64,000 nt of DNA from contig NZ_JACHCR010000001.1 in assembly GCF_014205845.1 (NCBI RefSeq), forward strand, positions 558,001 to 622,000, in the 5' to 3' direction. The notes under the pieces were generated by a model. That model made no database searches, was not told the DNA's origin, and was given only the letters and a program-made list of their open reading frames with translations. The position numbers and the translations under genes were made by a program. Positions 1-9,414 of this stretch are shown one piece after another. Numbering within the stretch: position 1 is the stretch's first letter; the number at the start of each line of letters is the position of its first letter. Source of the stretch: Mucilaginibacter cryoferens (lineage in GTDB: Bacteria > Bacteroidota > Bacteroidia > Sphingobacteriales > Sphingobacteriaceae).

Positions 1-814
1 ACTCTACCCGGGCCACATCTTTTAAATGCACAATAGCGCCTGTGGTCGGCTGTGTACGCACAATAACGTTTTCAAACTCGGTAGTGGTAGATAAACGACC
101 TTTTACCAGCACCGTATACTCAAAAGGCTGACCTTTTTCCTGCGGGGTTGCACCAACAGAACCGGCAGCTACCTGGGCATTTTGCTCGGCTAAGGCGTTG
201 GTTACGTCGGCGGCTGTCATCCCTAAGGCTGCAAGCTTATCGGGCTTAAGCCATATACGCATACTAAAATCATCGGCACGGGTAAAAACGTCTCCCACAC
301 CTTTGGCACGTAAAAGCGCGTCGCGTACAAACACGTTGGTATAATTATCTAAAAAGGTAACATTGTGCGATCCTTTTGGCGCGTATATAGCCACCAGCAT
401 CAATATACTGGGGTTACGTTTGCGCACCGTTAAACCAAGGCGTTGTACCTCCTGCGGCAATGTTGGTGTAGCAATACCCACACGGTTTTGCACATCAAGC
501 GCGGCTATATTAATATCGGTACCAACTTCAAAGTTAACGGTCATGCTCATGGCGCCGTTGCTGGTACTGTTACTTTGCAGGTAGGTCATCCCCGGTGTAC
601 CATTTACCTGTACCTCTACAGGCGTGGCTACGGTTTGCTCTACTGTAACCGCATCTGCACCCGTGTACGTACCCGTTATGTTTACTGTTGGCGGTGTAAT
701 TTCGGGATACTGACCAATGGCCAAAGTACTTATAGCCAGTATACCCACAATTACTATCACTAATGATATAACTATTGCGGTAACCGGTCGTTTTATAAAA
801 GTATCTGCGATCAT
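1..814 (-). CDS. RND efflux pump inner-membrane subunit (AcrB/HAE1 family), 3' part off the left edge
   Basis: Only the N-terminal ~271 residues are present; the gene continues past position 1. The translation begins MIADTFIKRPVTAIVIS, typical of AcrB/MexB-type proton-driven exporters, with a first membrane helix over roughly residues 10-32, then the first periplasmic porter segments, including the family motif QNRVG and the PSILM stretch. The pump would sit in the inner membrane and export hydrophobic compounds through the adaptor and the TolC-like channel encoded just upstream. I chose the ATG at 814; an in-frame ATG at 838 would add eight residues. It is the last visible gene of an OMF-adaptor-pump operon. 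Substrate cannot be told from the sequence. Confidence 0.9.
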   Translation of the reverse strand, partial: MIADTFIKRPVTAIVISLVIVIVGILAISTLAIGQYPEITPPTVNITGTYTGADAVTVEQTVATPVEVQVNGTPGMTYLQSNSTSNGAMSMTVNFEVGTDINIAALDVQNRVGIATPTLPQEVQRLGLTVRKRNPSILMLVAIYAPKGSHNVTFLDNYTNVFVRDALLRAKGVGDVFTRADDFSMRIWLKPDKLAALGMTAADVTNALAEQNAQVAAGSVGATPQEKGQPFEYTVLVKGRLSTTTEFENVIVRTQPTTGAIVHLKDVARVE

Positions 815-896
815 TATTTTATCATTATTTTTTAACATGAGGCAGGCTCAATGTACTGCCCTATTGCATCCGGGTATAGCCCGGTAAACTCTTTGG

Positions 897-2078
897 CTAT
901 TTTTTAGCGCCTGCGCCCGGAGCCTTTGCTTTAGATGGATCGGCCAGGGTAACCTTGCCACCATCGCGCAAACGCTGAAATCCATCGGTAATAACCTTGT
1001 CGCCGGCTTTTACACCTGTCATAACCACTACATTGGTATTAACCCGTGGGCCTAAAGCTACCTTTACCTGTTTGGCGATAGTATCCTGCCTGTCTTTTAC
1101 TGATTTATCCTCTGCCGTATCTTTTATGGTGGTATCCCTGGTTAAAAACACAAAAAACTCGCCCATTTGCTCGGTTATGGCTTTATAAGGTATTTGCACC
1201 CTGTTGCCAGATTGCTGGTTAAGCACCTGCAAAACGCAGCTCATGCCATCCTTAAGCACGTCATCCTCATTAGGGAACTGAATCCTTACTTTAATACTCC
1301 CGGTTCCGCTGGTTACTCCCCTGTCTATTGCTAAAACTTTACCTGTTTTATTATAGGTGGTACCATCGGACAGCTGTAATTTAAAGGTGGTATCGCTGCT
1401 TGTTTTTTGCAGGCTATAAAAGCGATTAATTTCCTGCTCGTTTATCACCACATCCACACCAATTGGGTGCTCGGCAGATATGGTGTTCATTAGCGTAGTA
1501 CCCGCGGTAACCTGTGTACCTAACCTCACCTGCGAAATACCTATACGCCCCTTAAACGGAGCCCTGATGGTAGCAAATGAAAGATCGGTAGCGGCCGATG
1601 CAAGCCCGGCCTTTGCCACTGCAACCGATGCCTTACTGGTTTCAAAAGCGGCCACAGCCTGATCTACCGTTTGGCGGGCGATGGCATCATTTTTTAACAG
1701 CATGTTATAGCGGTCAACATCTTTTTGGGCTTTTACCAGGTTGGCCTGCGCGCTTAGCACATTGGCCTGCGCCTGTTGGTAAGCGGCATCGTATTTACGT
1801 TTATCAATTTCGTAAAGCACTTTACCGGCATCCACAACATCGCCCTCTTTAAAATATATACCGGTTACAAAACCCGGTACCTGGCTGCGCAACTCCACAG
1901 TGTTTATGGATATTACCGTACCCTGGTAGCTATCGTAATAAGCAGCTTCGGCGGTTTTGGCTTCAGCTACAGCTACTGGTGTAGGCGGCAGGGCGGCAGC
2001 ACCTTTCTTATCTTGCTTGCATGATGCCCAAGCCAATAATATTGCCGGGGCTAACCAATATATATATCTGTTCTTCAT
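897..2078 (-). CDS. RND efflux periplasmic adaptor (membrane fusion protein), lipoprotein
   Basis: A 393-residue AcrA/MexA-type adaptor that bridges the inner-membrane pump and the outer-membrane channel. The N-terminus is a lipoprotein signal with lipobox ending at Cys20 (WASC), so the protein is probably lipid-anchored. After it come the biotinyl-lipoyl-like half motifs, a helical hairpin (about residues 95-165, rich in Ala/Gln), a beta-barrel domain and a membrane-proximal domain. A charged insert near residues 310-335, rich in Asp/Lys/Thr, lengthens the membrane-proximal domain. The C-terminus is Ala/Lys/Gly-rich. It lies 52 bases after the TolC-like gene and ahead of the pump, so the three are probably one transcript. 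Confidence 0.92.
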   Translation of the reverse strand: MKNRYIYWLAPAILLAWASCKQDKKGAAALPPTPVAVAEAKTAEAAYYDSYQGTVISINTVELRSQVPGFVTGIYFKEGDVVDAGKVLYEIDKRKYDAAYQQAQANVLSAQANLVKAQKDVDRYNMLLKNDAIARQTVDQAVAAFETSKASVAVAKAGLASAATDLSFATIRAPFKGRIGISQVRLGTQVTAGTTLMNTISAEHPIGVDVVINEQEINRFYSLQKTSSDTTFKLQLSDGTTYNKTGKVLAIDRGVTSGTGSIKVRIQFPNEDDVLKDGMSCVLQVLNQQSGNRVQIPYKAITEQMGEFFVFLTRDTTIKDTAEDKSVKDRQDTIAKQVKVALGPRVNTNVVVMTGVKAGDKVITDGFQRLRDGGKVTLADPSKAKAPGAGAKK

Positions 2079-2130
2079 TATAGTGATTTGTTCTTGTTTA
2101 TATTTTTGTTGAGCACCTATTATACCAATC

Positions 2131-3480
2131 CTATTGTTGTACAGGTAATGTTCCTAACGCTTTTTGCAGATCTATTTTGCTGGCCAGTAACTGGAACAGG
2201 GCATTATAATAATTAAGTTCGGCCGTGCGCAGGTCTGATTGGGCCACAATAACATCGAGATAGGTTTTAACCCCCTCACGGTATTGCAGGCTTACCACCT
2301 TATACACATCTTTTGCCAGGTCTACGTTTTCGCGTACCAGTTTGTAGCTGGTGTAGTTGCTTTTATAACCTGCCAAAGCCTGTACGTACTCGGTATTTAA
2401 ACTGTTTTTGGTATTTACAATATCCAGATCAACACGCTCAACCTGTAATTTTGCCTTACTTAAATTTTGCAGCCGCTTACCTCCCTGAAAAATTGGAAGA
2501 TTTAACGTTAAGCCAACATAACCTGTTGGATAAGAGCTATTGTACAGATTACTAAAATTGTGACTAAAATAGGCGTAATTATAACTGCCTACCGCCGATA
2601 GGGAAGGCAAAAAGCCATAATGGTAATAATCTATATTTAAAACATTAAGCGCTTTGGTTGATTGCAGTAAACGATATTCGATACGGTTGTTTACATCAAG
2701 CACCTGGTTGGTATCAATGGCGGCCTCCTGCTCATAACGTGTAGAATCATACGCCAGGGTAAGTTTGTCAGGTCCGCCTACGCCCATGATCTGTTTTAAA
2801 TAAGCCGTTTTACTTTTAATAGATTCCTGGGTTGCCTTACGGGTGGCTATAGAATTATTAAGCGCGATAGTGGCCTGCTTATAATCTGTTTTATCAGATA
2901 CACCGGCCTGGTAGCGGTTGGTAGCATCTTTTAAACTACGCTGTAAACGCGTGATATCCTCGTTGGTAATATCCAATTGCTTTTGGGATAGCAGCACATC
3001 AAAAAAAGCTTTACTTACATCAGATACTACGTTTATCTGGCTGCTTACTGTGTTCTCCTTGTAATACTCGCGCGAGTATTTGGATGCCTTTGAGGCCAGT
3101 AAAACATCATTGTTATACAATACCTGCGATGCGTTTACTCCCAGGGTAGACAGGTTGCGGATACTGCCCGAATTGGAAGGAAAATTGGCACCGGATGACC
3201 CTGCCTGCGGCTGGCCTTTAAAATAATAATTATACAAACCAGACGAATTTAGCTGCGGCAACCAGGCAGATAAGCTTATACGGATGTCGCGCTCGTTGAT
3301 CTGCTCATCAATGGAAGCCTGCCTTACTGCCGGTTGGTTGCGCAACGCATACTCGACAGCCTGCCTAAGTGTAACAGGCCCGCTGATGGTATCGGCACCG
3401 GATTGGGCAAAAACGGCCGAATGTAAAATTAATGTTAAATTGACTATCGTGAAGATGGCTAAGTACTTTGTTTTTTTCAT
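2131..3480 (-). CDS. TolC-family outer-membrane efflux channel
   Basis: A 449-residue outer membrane factor, first gene of the efflux operon. I place the start at the ATG at 3480 because it gives a clean signal peptide (MKKTKYLAIF... ending SAVFAQ); an upstream in-frame start at 3510 would add ten unlikely residues. The body shows the two TolC repeats: long alpha-helical stretches with a beta-barrel segment in each half (for example the LNSSGLYNYYF and LPSLSAVGSYNYAYF strands). The family forms trimers spanning the outer membrane and periplasm and docks with the adaptor encoded next. No regulator gene is adjacent; the promoter should lie in 3481-3846, shared with the divergent spt gene. Confidence 0.92.
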   Translation of the reverse strand: MKKTKYLAIFTIVNLTLILHSAVFAQSGADTISGPVTLRQAVEYALRNQPAVRQASIDEQINERDIRISLSAWLPQLNSSGLYNYYFKGQPQAGSSGANFPSNSGSIRNLSTLGVNASQVLYNNDVLLASKASKYSREYYKENTVSSQINVVSDVSKAFFDVLLSQKQLDITNEDITRLQRSLKDATNRYQAGVSDKTDYKQATIALNNSIATRKATQESIKSKTAYLKQIMGVGGPDKLTLAYDSTRYEQEAAIDTNQVLDVNNRIEYRLLQSTKALNVLNIDYYHYGFLPSLSAVGSYNYAYFSHNFSNLYNSSYPTGYVGLTLNLPIFQGGKRLQNLSKAKLQVERVDLDIVNTKNSLNTEYVQALAGYKSNYTSYKLVRENVDLAKDVYKVVSLQYREGVKTYLDVIVAQSDLRTAELNYYNALFQLLASKIDLQKALGTLPVQQ

Positions 3481-5052
<1,572 letters not shown>

Positions 5053-5059
5053 ATAAAAT

Positions 5060-5118
5060 GTCCGTGTGTATATGTGGCTATTGTTTTAATAAAAGCAAGC
5101 TCATACACACGGACTTTT
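5060..5118 (+). terminator. Hairpin terminator after spt
   Basis: Twelve-base arms GTCCGTGTGTAT (5060-5071) and ATACACACGGAC (5103-5114) pair perfectly and are followed by TTTTAC. The loop holds a smaller TTGTTTT/AAAAGCAA stem. It suggests spt is at least partly uncoupled from the acyltransferase gene at 5162. Confidence 0.75.
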
Positions 5119-5161
5119 ACGTTCATACAGCCTTAGCGCTGCCAATTAGTGTACACTACTC

Positions 5162-6280
5162 ATGATAAAAATTGTAACGGTTAGTTCTAAAAAAGAATTA
5201 GCTTCATTTATTGATTTTCCACATGATTTGTATGAGGGCGACCCAAACTACGTTCCGGAATTATTTATCGCCCAACGAGATCTGTTAACCAAACACCCTT
5301 TTCATAAGCACAATACTGTACAACCATTTTTAGCCTATAAAGGCGATAAAATTGTTGGTCGTATAGCGGCTATTCTCAACAATGCCCACAACCAGTATAA
5401 CCAGGCCAACGATGGCTTTTTTGGTTTTTTTGATTGTGAAAATGATGTAGCGGTATCAACCCTGTTGTTTGATACCGTAACCAAGTGGCTTAAAGAAAAA
5501 GGTATAGCAGGCAAACTTTTAGGCCCTGTAAACTTTAGCACCAACGAGCCCTGCGGCTTATTGATACAAGGGTTTGACAGTGCGCCGTTTTTAATGCAAA
5601 CCTACAACAAGCCCTACTACGCCAATCTGCTGGAAAACTTTGGCCTGGCTAAAGATGTAGATCTTATAGCCTGGCATTGGGACGGGCAGGCTTATGACGA
5701 TAAATCTGTAAGGTTACTCAACTCCCTGGAAGAGCGTTTAAAGCGTAACAACATCATCATCCGTAAAATCAATCTTAAAAATTTTAAAGAAGAAGCAGCT
5801 AAACTTCGTACCGTTTATAACTCGGCCTGGGATAGCAATACCGGCTTTGTACCTTTAACCGATGATGAGTTTGATTACCTGGCCAAGGATCTGAAACTGA
5901 TCCTCGATCCGGATTTTGCACTGGTTGCCGAGCAGGACGGTAAAATTGTAGCCTTTGGGCTGGCATTGCCTAACTATAACGAGATCTTCCAGAAAATAAA
6001 ACGCGGCCGCTTGTTGCCAACAGGTATTTTTAAATTACTGTTTGGTAAAAAAAGTATACAAAGCATCCGCATTTACGCGTTGGGTGTAATAGATGGTTAC
6101 CGTAAAATGGGTATCGAAGCCTGTTTATATGGCACCATAATAAGAGAATACAAGGCCAAAGGCTTTAAACATGCCGAAGCCGGATGGACTTTAGAACACA
6201 ATGATATGGTGAACCGCGCTATTGAGGCGATAAAAGGCGACCCATACAAAAAATACAGGTTATACCAGAAAGCGATATGA
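5162..6280 (+). CDS. bcerS: GNAT-fold N-acyltransferase, probable bacterial ceramide synthase
   Basis: A 372-residue protein of the long GNAT-like family to which the Caulobacter ceramide synthase bCerS belongs. It would attach a fatty acyl chain to the amine of 3-ketosphinganine or sphinganine. The N-terminal half contains FIDFPHDLYEGDPNYVPEL, a hallmark of this family, and GPVNFSTNEPCGLL; the C-terminal half has the GNAT core with LGVIDGYRKMGIEACLYG as the likely acyl-CoA-binding loop and GWTLEHNDMVNRAIEAI after it. It lies between spt and a cerR-like gene, and its TGA overlaps the ATG of that gene by four bases, implying translational coupling. The function is inferred from family plus context; other members of the family are unassigned. 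Confidence 0.75.
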   Translation: MIKIVTVSSKKELASFIDFPHDLYEGDPNYVPELFIAQRDLLTKHPFHKHNTVQPFLAYKGDKIVGRIAAILNNAHNQYNQANDGFFGFFDCENDVAVSTLLFDTVTKWLKEKGIAGKLLGPVNFSTNEPCGLLIQGFDSAPFLMQTYNKPYYANLLENFGLAKDVDLIAWHWDGQAYDDKSVRLLNSLEERLKRNNIIIRKINLKNFKEEAAKLRTVYNSAWDSNTGFVPLTDDEFDYLAKDLKLILDPDFALVAEQDGKIVAFGLALPNYNEIFQKIKRGRLLPTGIFKLLFGKKSIQSIRIYALGVIDGYRKMGIEACLYGTIIREYKAKGFKHAEAGWTLEHNDMVNRAIEAIKGDPYKKYRLYQKAI

Positions 6281-7263
6281 GGGAACGGGTTTTAATAACC
6301 GGGGCAAGCGGATTTGCGGGATTTCACATTATAGAAGAAGCGTTACACAATAACCTGGAAGTGTATGCCGCCGTGCGTAAAAGTAGCAAAACAGATCATT
6401 TAAAACACCTTGATATTAAGTTTGTAAATCTCAACTACCGGGATCTTAATGCCCTGAAGCAACAACTTATTGACATTGAGCCCGACTACATTATACACGC
6501 GGCAGGTGTTACAGCAGCCAAATCTCAGGCTGCTTATAATTACATTAATGCCACCCATACTTTCAACCTGGCATCGATGGCGGTGCAGGCGGGCATCAGC
6601 CTAAAAAAATTTGTATTAATAGGTAGCCTGGCGGCACTTGGCCCGCTAAAAACGCTGGTAGGTACTATTAGCGAAAATACCAAACCCAAACCGGTAACCG
6701 CCTATGGCCGCAGTAAACTACTGGCCGAAGAGCAACTTAAAACAGTTAAAGGTTTAAGCTATACCATACTACGCCCTACCGCCATTTATGGCCCGCGGGA
6801 TACCGGTATATTTTTATTTTTTAAACAACTTACACGCGGTCTCGAACCTTATTTGGGCCGGGTAGAACAAAAGCTCACCTTTATATATGTAAAGGATGTT
6901 GCCAAAGCAGCCATAAAATCGCTGTACGATGGTAACAATGCTGTATATAACCTTAGCGATGGCAATTTTTACAACAGATATGAGTTAGCTAATTTGGCTA
7001 AGGAGGCATTAAGCTTAAAAACCCTTAAATTTCATTTACCTGTAATATTTGTAAAAATAATAGCCACAGTATCAGAAAAAGTAAGTTCTTTGAGCAATAA
7101 AGCAGCCATAGTTAACCGCGAGAAGCTTCACGAGTTGATGGCCGTAAACTGGTCTGTTGATATTGAGAAAGCAAAATCGGAGCTTGGATTTTATCCGGCT
7201 TATAACTTAAAAACCGGTTTAATAGAAACGCTAAAATGGTACCGGGCCAACGACTGGCTATAG
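6277..7263 (+). CDS. cerR: NAD(P)-dependent epimerase/dehydratase-family reductase, CerR-like
   Basis: A 328-residue extended short-chain dehydrogenase. The Rossmann motif TGASGFAG is at residues 8-15 and the catalytic residues are S117 (IGSLAA), Y143 and K147 (AYGRSK). In Caulobacter a protein of this family, CerR, reduces the 3-keto group of the acylated sphingoid base to give dihydroceramide. Here the gene overlaps the ceramide synthase candidate by four bases (ATGA), and spt lies just upstream, the same trio. A role in sugar-nucleotide metabolism is the main alternative, since the fold alone does not decide it. A hydrophobic patch near residues 250-265 (FHLPVIFVKIIATV) may help membrane contact. 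Confidence 0.72.
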   Translation: MRERVLITGASGFAGFHIIEEALHNNLEVYAAVRKSSKTDHLKHLDIKFVNLNYRDLNALKQQLIDIEPDYIIHAAGVTAAKSQAAYNYINATHTFNLASMAVQAGISLKKFVLIGSLAALGPLKTLVGTISENTKPKPVTAYGRSKLLAEEQLKTVKGLSYTILRPTAIYGPRDTGIFLFFKQLTRGLEPYLGRVEQKLTFIYVKDVAKAAIKSLYDGNNAVYNLSDGNFYNRYELANLAKEALSLKTLKFHLPVIFVKIIATVSEKVSSLSNKAAIVNREKLHELMAVNWSVDIEKAKSELGFYPAYNLKTGLIETLKWYRANDWL

Positions 7264-7474
7264 CACACGCCAAAGCAAAATAATCATCATAAAAAAAGTT
7301 AATTAAATTAAAAAATACATAAATTGTGTGAAATTACTTAAACGTTTAAGTAGGCTAATAATCAACAACTTAATACAATATTAACACAAAATCCTTCCCG
7401 CTTTTTAGGCCGAAAGGTAACCGGCAATAGCCAATTTAGACTTTGCCCCAACAATTAAACAATAAATAAATACA

Positions 7475-8800
7475 ATGAAAATCAAAATTTCTCCAGCCGA
7501 AGGTAAACTGGGTATCCTTATTCCTGGTTTGGGCGCAGTAGCCACCACGCTGATCGCCGGCGTTGAAGCCGTAAAAAAAGGCATCTCGCAACCAATAGGC
7601 TCCCTTACACAAATGGGCCACATCCGTTTAGGTAAACGTACCGAAAACCGTAACCCAAAGATCAATGAATTTGTTCCGCTTGCTCAATTAAACGACATCG
7701 TTTTTGGCGGATGGGATGTTTATGAAGATAATGTTTACGAATCGGCAGCAAACGCTAAAGTATTAGAGCCATCTTTACTTTACGCTGTAAAAGCCGAGTT
7801 GGAAGCCATTAAGCCAATGAAGGCTGCTTTTGACCAAAACTACGCCAAAAACCTTACAGGTACCCACGTAAAAACCGGCACACGCTACGAGTTGGCACAG
7901 CAGGTGATGGAGGATATCAAAAACTTTAAAGAAAGCAATGGCTTAGATAGAGTTGTACTGGTATGGTGCGGATCGACAGAAATTTATTACGAGGCATCAG
8001 CTATCCACCAGTCGCTTGCAGCTTTTGAGCAAGCTTTAAAAGACGATGATAAACTGATTGCCCCAAGTATGATATATGCATACGCGGCTTTAAAACTGGG
8101 TGTGCCTTTCTCTAACGGCGCTCCTAACTTAACCGTTGATATCCCTGCATTAATTGAGCTATCGAAATTAACTAAAACCCCCATTGCCGGTAAAGATTTT
8201 AAAACCGGCCAAACTTTAATGAAAACAGTTTTGGCACCAGGCTTAGCTGCACGTTCGTTAGGTGTACATGGCTGGTTCTCTACCAACATTTTGGGTAACC
8301 GCGATGGTTTGGTGCTGGATGATCCGGATAACTTTAAAACCAAAGAAGTATCAAAATTAGGCGTACTGGAAGATATTTTTAAACCAGAAGATAACCCGGA
8401 GCTTTATGGTAACATTTACCACAAAATCCGCATCAACTACTACCCTCCACACGGCGATAACAAAGAGAGCTGGGATAACATCGACATTTTTGGATGGTTG
8501 GGCTACAAAATGCAAATCAAGATCAACTTCCTTTGCCGCGACTCTATCCTTGCCGCCCCTATAGCGCTGGATCTTGCGTTGTTTAGCGATATGGCTAAAC
8601 GTGCCGGTATGAGTGGTATCCAGGAGTGGTTGTCGTTTTACCTTAAATCGCCGCAAACAGCAGCTGGTTTACACCCCGAGAACGATATTTTTAAACAACT
8701 GATAAAATTAGAGAATACCCTGCGTTATTTAATGGGCGAGGATCTGATAACTCATTTGGGTTTAGATTATTACGATGATATGTTTGCCGAAGAAGTTTAA
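7475..8800 (+). CDS. ino1: Inositol-3-phosphate synthase (MIPS)
   Basis: A 441-residue NAD-dependent enzyme that converts glucose-6-phosphate to myo-inositol-3-phosphate (also called 1-L-myo-inositol-1-phosphate). The dinucleotide-binding loop is IPGLGAVATT (residues 16-25). Conserved MIPS segments follow: VLVWCGSTEIYYE, AGKDFKTGQTLMKTVLAP with the catalytic lysines, and NILGNRDGLVLDDPDNFK with KEVSK. The length is between the short archaeal and long eukaryotic forms. It supplies the head group for the CDP-alcohol phosphotransferase encoded at 12000. The upstream gap of 211 bases suggests its own promoter; a strong terminator follows at 8821. Confidence 0.96.
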   Translation: MKIKISPAEGKLGILIPGLGAVATTLIAGVEAVKKGISQPIGSLTQMGHIRLGKRTENRNPKINEFVPLAQLNDIVFGGWDVYEDNVYESAANAKVLEPSLLYAVKAELEAIKPMKAAFDQNYAKNLTGTHVKTGTRYELAQQVMEDIKNFKESNGLDRVVLVWCGSTEIYYEASAIHQSLAAFEQALKDDDKLIAPSMIYAYAALKLGVPFSNGAPNLTVDIPALIELSKLTKTPIAGKDFKTGQTLMKTVLAPGLAARSLGVHGWFSTNILGNRDGLVLDDPDNFKTKEVSKLGVLEDIFKPEDNPELYGNIYHKIRINYYPPHGDNKESWDNIDIFGWLGYKMQIKINFLCRDSILAAPIALDLALFSDMAKRAGMSGIQEWLSFYLKSPQTAAGLHPENDIFKQLIKLENTLRYLMGEDLITHLGLDYYDDMFAEEV

Positions 8801-8820
8801 CCTGCCAACATAAAAATAAG

Positions 8821-8862
8821 CAGCCGTATAAGGACTAAACCCTTTGTACGGCTGTTTTTTTT
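8821..8862 (+). terminator. Rho-independent terminator after ino1
   Basis: CAGCCGTA (8821-8828) pairs with TACGGCTG (8847-8854), with an inner AGG/CCT pairing, followed by eight T (8855-8862). A textbook intrinsic terminator for ino1. Confidence 0.88.
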
Positions 8863-9414
8863 ACAATGTGCCCCTACCCGCTTAATTTCGATATGGTTAA
8901 CCTGTTAATAATTGTTAAATACTTTAGAATAGTGTATGCCATGCCTGTAATTTTTAGTACTCTTGTAACACATAAACTATTTAGCTACATCTAAAAATCA
9001 ACACATTACGTAACTGGTATAAATACTGTTACAGCAACCGGAATACTATATATTTAATAATACCGTTTGCACCTGTAACATAACTTAAAGGTAATTATTG
9101 CAGGGCAAACCGGCTCTATGCTTAACGTGGCCAATATTTGACTTTTTGACCACATTAGTCTGTAGGGATTTTTTTTACCTTTGACGTGCAGTTACAGGCT
9201 CGGTATAAGGGTTATAAAAAGTGTATTAAATACGTTTAAAGCGGCTTTAGCACTAAAACAGATTGGTGAGAAAGGGATAAAATAATATTGGATAGATCTG
9301 TTATTTTGAACTGATAGTTAATAATATCGGCAATCAAAATAGGTTAATTGATTGGGTGTTGATTATATTTATCAATTAAAGAGAGGTTTGTATTTGCATA
9401 ATTGCATAAAGTAC
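8863..9414. other. Long leader region upstream of the DUF5686 gene
   Basis: A 552-base gap without a credible coding frame. TACCTTTG at 9176-9183 matches the -7 consensus TAnnTTTG; upstream TTTG at 9145-9148 is 27 bases away, longer than the usual spacing. If this promoter is used, the transcript has a leader of roughly 230 bases before the ATG at 9415. No riboswitch fold was recognised. Confidence 0.4.

Noticed and set aside
363..763. Two plus-strand open frames of 73 and 106 residues
   Set aside because: They lie opposite the RND pump gene, whose minus-strand translation matches AcrB throughout; they have no family-like sequence.
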